A stretch of DNA of 16,356 nt from Bacillota bacterium (GTDB lineage: Bacteria > Bacillota_C > Negativicutes > Sporomusales > Sporomusaceae). Position 1 is the stretch's first letter, and every line of letters starts with the position of its first letter. The stretch covers positions 1 to 16,356 of the forward strand of contig JAEZQV010000054.1 of assembly GCA_023441125.1 (NCBI GenBank), in the 5' to 3' direction. The position numbers and the translations under genes are program-made. Under the pieces are notes generated by a model. It had not been told where the DNA came from. It did no database searches and saw only the letters and a list, made by a program, of their open reading frames with translations. Shown piece after piece: positions 13,713 through 16,356 of this stretch.

Positions 13713-15678
13713 GTTTGGCCTGAACCTCCTCCAGCAAGGGGTGCAAGACGGCAGCCCCATGGTACTTTGTTATGGCCTGCTGCACTATATCCTGGCGCAT
13801 TTTTTCGTACAACCGGGCTAAACGGATATAATTACTCGGATTTTGGGGTTTCAGGTTCAGCGCCCGCCGGTAGCAGTAATGGGCATCCACATACAACCCC
13901 TGCCGCTCTTTAACCTGGGCCAAAAGATAATAGGCCTTGTCTGCCTGGGGATTTTTATCAAGATGGCTGGTTAAATACTGCTCAGCTAAGTTCATATTGC
14001 CATATTGGAAACATATTTCACCGACCGGCATATTCAATTCACTTAAGCATTCCGGTCTTACTCCGTCTAAAAGCGTCAGGGCCCGGTCCCATTCCCCTAA
14101 CGCCACGGTTCTTTTAAAGACATCCAGTAAAATAGCCAGGCCGGTTTCTCCTAAATACACTTTGGAAAAATTACGCTTGCCAAGGTTATATTTTAAAATA
14201 CCAACTACGCCGGCACTGTCCTCAGTCAAGGCTAAGGGCATGATGGCCTCGGACAATTGCCGCACTTCCTGCTGACAGCCTTGCAGCCAGTAACACACGA
14301 TCTTATTGAATACGGCGGCCCGGCATAGTGAATCTGTCAGCAAAATACCGTCAAGAAGCTTTGCGGCTGCGGCAAATTGACGCTGCTGCATCAGGCAAAT
14401 TGCTTGTTTTATTTTAATCGCCGACGTCTCTTCCCCTTGGCCGGCAGCCTTGGCAAAATATTGATAAGCCAGTTCATAGGCAGACTGATTCATTAACAAT
14501 TCAGCAATACAAAGCTTAGCCTCCCGGCTTTCGAACTCACAGATTGTTTCCAGCGCCTGTTTGGCGTATCCAGGCTCCTCATGCGGCTGCAAAATCCGGC
14601 AAATGCATTCCAGCGGGGCCGTAAAGGCCGCATTATCCCGCAAACTGTTAATATAATGGCGTAAAGCCTCTTCTTCGTTGCAAAATAATTCGGCAATCAG
14701 ACCCAGGTAATAATGCGACCGGAAGCCGCGCACCCCGCTAAAAGTTGCATAATGCGAGGGCTGTGGCGGTGTCGCTAGCGCTCTAGCGAAAGCGTCGTAG
14801 GCTAAGCCATACTCTTCCTGTTCATAATAAATCTGCCCCTGATAGTAATATAAGTCCGCATACGCGGGAAACCACCCCAGCCCTTGTTTAATAATGGTCA
14901 GGGCATCTTCATACTTTTTTTCGCCATAGTAGCAGAGTGCCAGATAGCGCATCAATTTAGGCAGATAGATGGTATTGACATCTACATCGCTGCCTGCTTT
15001 GATAAATTCAAACGCCGCCTGCCGGCTGTTGCCTAGGCCATAAAGCTCGACACCATAATGGTAACGCAGCAGTTTGTCATCCGGATTGTTGCGAAACTCC
15101 GCCTCAAGCATACGCAAATTCCGGTTCTTTTTATCCTTGGCCGCAATTTGCTGATTTAAATAACCATAATGCCTGATTACAAGGTCTTCGGCCACACCGA
15201 ATTTAGCCTCCGGATCATACTGGCGGATAACACAGGCAATTTGCTCGTGTATTGCCCCTTGAAACCGGTGTTCCGGGCGATTCCGAAACAACCGGAACAC
15301 CAAATCCGGATACAATTCGGCGGCGCCGGCATCACCAACATAATTTTCGATGCGCAGCGAGTAACCGCTGATGCTGCTATCTGCCACCAACCGGCGCAAA
15401 ATGGCCGTACTTTCCGGGGCCAATTCCTCATCGGCATCCAAAAACAAAATCCATTCCCCCTGTGCTTTCGCCAGGGACTGGTTCCGGGCCTCACTAAAGC
15501 TGCCATTCCACGCGCAGTGCTCCACCAGGGCGCCAAACTGCCTGGCAACCTCACAGGTTCCATCACTGGAACCCGTATCGACAATAATAATCTCATCGAC
15601 TGCGTTGATTACACTTTGGAGACACCGGCGCAAATTCTTTTCCTCATTCTTAACAATCATACACAAACTAATTTTCAT
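13672..15678 (-). CDS. GT2 glycosyltransferase with long TPR-like region (first of three)
   Basis: A 668-residue protein and first gene of the three-gene glycosyltransferase run. The GT2 domain (about 1-235) shows ISLCMIVKNEEKNL, IIIVDTGSSDGT (30-41), DAD at 81-83 within ILFLDADEELAP, and FQGAIHEQI at 139-147. Tandem TPR-like helices run to the end (LMRYLALCYYGEKKYEDALT, YYYQGQIYYEQEEYGLAYDA, YYLLAQVKERQGLYVDAHYC), so the repeat part is nearly twice the size of the catalytic part. The start ATG has only a modest GGGG-type ribosome binding site ten bases upstream. The gene is divergent from the Thr-rich repeat protein gene at 16023, which makes that protein an attractive acceptor. No confident promoter was identified. 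Confidence 0.9.
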   Translation of the reverse strand: MKISLCMIVKNEEKNLRRCLQSVINAVDEIIIVDTGSSDGTCEVARQFGALVEHCAWNGSFSEARNQSLAKAQGEWILFLDADEELAPESTAILRRLVADSSISGYSLRIENYVGDAGAAELYPDLVFRLFRNRPEHRFQGAIHEQIACVIRQYDPEAKFGVAEDLVIRHYGYLNQQIAAKDKKNRNLRMLEAEFRNNPDDKLLRYHYGVELYGLGNSRQAAFEFIKAGSDVDVNTIYLPKLMRYLALCYYGEKKYEDALTIIKQGLGWFPAYADLYYYQGQIYYEQEEYGLAYDAFARALATPPQPSHYATFSGVRGFRSHYYLGLIAELFCNEEEALRHYINSLRDNAAFTAPLECICRILQPHEEPGYAKQALETICEFESREAKLCIAELLMNQSAYELAYQYFAKAAGQGEETSAIKIKQAICLMQQRQFAAAAKLLDGILLTDSLCRAAVFNKIVCYWLQGCQQEVRQLSEAIMPLALTEDSAGVVGILKYNLGKRNFSKVYLGETGLAILLDVFKRTVALGEWDRALTLLDGVRPECLSELNMPVGEICFQYGNMNLAEQYLTSHLDKNPQADKAYYLLAQVKERQGLYVDAHYCYRRALNLKPQNPSNYIRLARLYEKMRQDIVQQAITKYHGAAVLHPLLEEVQAKHGANNYAGDDCAQ

Positions 15679-16022
15679 GCCGCCTACCCCACTGCCAAAT
15701 TATCTTGAACCCTCTACAGTATATGAAACCCGTTAAGACCCGGTGCTTCCCGGACGAGCGTTAGCGGCAGCAGGCACAAACTGTAAACACGCATTTCACA
15801 GAAGCATAGGCATACCCTGTAACACTCCCTTCTTAGCATCCATATTATGTAGAAACGAGACATAAAGCCGACATAGCTCAGACAAAAACTTACTCAACTG
15901 AGCTTAGTCGCTTTTGTCCGGGAGAATTACCCGCTCGATCTCCTGACAGATAAAACGCGTCAGGACTCCTTGTGCGGGGTACCGGCTAAATTGTCTCGAA
16001 TAGCTGATAAGGAGAAACCAAT
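15679..16022. other. Divergent intergenic region with two inverted repeats
   Basis: This gene-free stretch separates the glycosyltransferase run (minus) from the repeat-protein gene (plus). One inverted repeat pairs GACAAAA (15881-15887) with TTTTGTC (15912-15918) and encloses CTCA/TGAG. A second pairs TCCTGAC (15941-15947) with GTCAGGA (15959-15965) around an 11-base AT-rich loop. Neither has a terminator T-tract. No convincing sigma-A promoter was found in either direction, so an alternative sigma factor or a regulator binding the inverted repeats is possible; I could not fit a sporulation sigma consensus convincingly. Confidence 0.5.
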
Positions 16023-16356
16023 ATGCCTAACTTTAAGATTTTCCAGGATGTGGCCGATCAGGCGCGGGTTAAGATTTATGGAAATCAGAATCTGCCAGTT
16101 GCCCAGGATGCTGTCACCGGAATTCTGCAGATTGACGGCAATGTCACCGTCGGCAATACCGTCAGTGTAGTCGGCGATGTCACTGTCGCCGGCACCGTTA
16201 CCGTCGGCAATACCGTCAGTGTAGTCGGTGATGTCACGGTCGCCGGCACCGTTACCGTCGGCAATACCGTCAGTGTAGTCGGTGATGTCACGGTCGCCGG
16301 CACCGTACCGTCGGCAATACCGTCAGTGTGGTCGGCGATGTCACGGTCGCCGGCAC
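16023..16356 (+). CDS. Thr/Val/Gly-rich 18-residue repeat protein (partial at right edge, frameshifted in repeat 4)
   Basis: ATG at 16023 has AAGGAG (16009-16014) eight bases upstream. Residues 1-40 (starting MPNFKIFQDVADQARVKIYG) form a non-repetitive head. From residue 41 the protein is tandem copies of VTVGNTVSVVGDVTVAGT, with four Thr and one Ser per 18 residues and alternating hydrophobic residues suited to a beta-solenoid or fibre. There is no signal peptide. Three units are in frame. The fourth lacks one T at 16306-16307, after which the original frame reads VPSAIPSV and the repeat continues in another frame to the window edge. I recall similar heads with TV-rich repeats in uncharacterised Firmicute proteins (possibly DUF6385-type), but cannot confirm this. 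Function unknown; surface or spore-coat structure and glycan acceptor are inferences. Confidence 0.75.
   Translation, partial: MPNFKIFQDVADQARVKIYGNQNLPVAQDAVTGILQIDGNVTVGNTVSVVGDVTVAGTVTVGNTVSVVGDVTVAGTVTVGNTVSVVGDVTVAGTVPSAIPSVWSAMSRSPA
16143..16356 (+). repeat. Tandem 54-bp coding minisatellite
   Basis: Units lie at 16143-16196, 16197-16250, 16251-16304 and 16305 to the window end. Units 2 and 3 are identical in all 54 bases. Unit 1 differs from them at three bases. Unit 4 has a one-base deletion and two substitutions, and is cut by the edge. Near-identity indicates recent duplication or ongoing homogenisation. Confidence 0.95.

Noticed and set aside
15169..15708. 179-codon plus-strand ORF
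   Set aside because: Antisense to the GT2 domain of the first glycosyltransferase; similar antisense frames occur opposite its paralogues, as expected of shadows.
16085..16303. Open frame on the minus strand through the 54-bp repeats, encoding a Pro/Thr/Val repeat peptide
   Set aside because: It exists only because the unit length is a multiple of three and lacks stops on this strand. It has no ribosome binding site and opposes the supported plus-strand gene.
16143..16356. Possible CRISPR array
   Set aside because: The units are contiguous with no unique spacers and encode a regular 18-residue protein repeat.

Overview
The window most resembles a chromosome segment from an anaerobic, low-to-mid GC Firmicute. 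I suspect the Negativicutes (Sporomusa/Pelosinus-like), but this is inferred from the style of the proteins: an acetogen-type short MetF, a FapA/DUF342 polymorphic protein, a CxxC zinc-ribbon protein and strong AGGAGG-type ribosome binding sites. No rRNA, tRNA, transposase, phage gene or CRISPR array was seen.

Layout. 1-840 (minus): an HD-GYP signalling protein cut by the left edge. 1131-1624 (plus): a small zinc-ribbon protein with its own promoter and a strong terminator. 1660-6779 (minus): a complete BMP-type purine/nucleoside ABC uptake operon. In transcription order it holds a sigma-A promoter, a guanine-class purine riboswitch with an intrinsic terminator, a lipoprotein binding-protein gene, an intercistronic hairpin, a double ATPase gene and two permease genes with overlapping ends. 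The riboswitch was found by reading the minus strand and is the best independent evidence for the substrate class. 6836-7696 (minus): a MetF-like methylenetetrahydrofolate reductase. 7871-9910 (minus): a DUF342/FapA-like protein with three added 70-residue N-terminal repeats. 10146-10796 (plus): a secreted peptidoglycan-binding plus 3D-domain protein, divergent from the DUF342 gene.

The right third is the most unusual part. Three consecutive, overlapping genes (15678 down to 10901, minus) each encode an N-terminal GT2 glycosyltransferase domain followed by helical TPR-like repeats. Divergent from them, after a gene-free region of about 340 bp, starts an ORF at 16023 whose product consists largely of an 18-residue Thr/Val/Gly-rich repeat (54-bp DNA units, two of them identical). 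The fourth unit lacks one T, which shifts the frame, and the window ends inside it. My reading is a dedicated surface-glycosylation module: a repetitive beta-rich, Thr-rich acceptor protein and three family-related glycosyltransferases. That is inference from adjacency and composition.

Starts were chosen by ribosome binding sites and family N-termini. Several differ from the longest possible ORF, and this is noted per gene.
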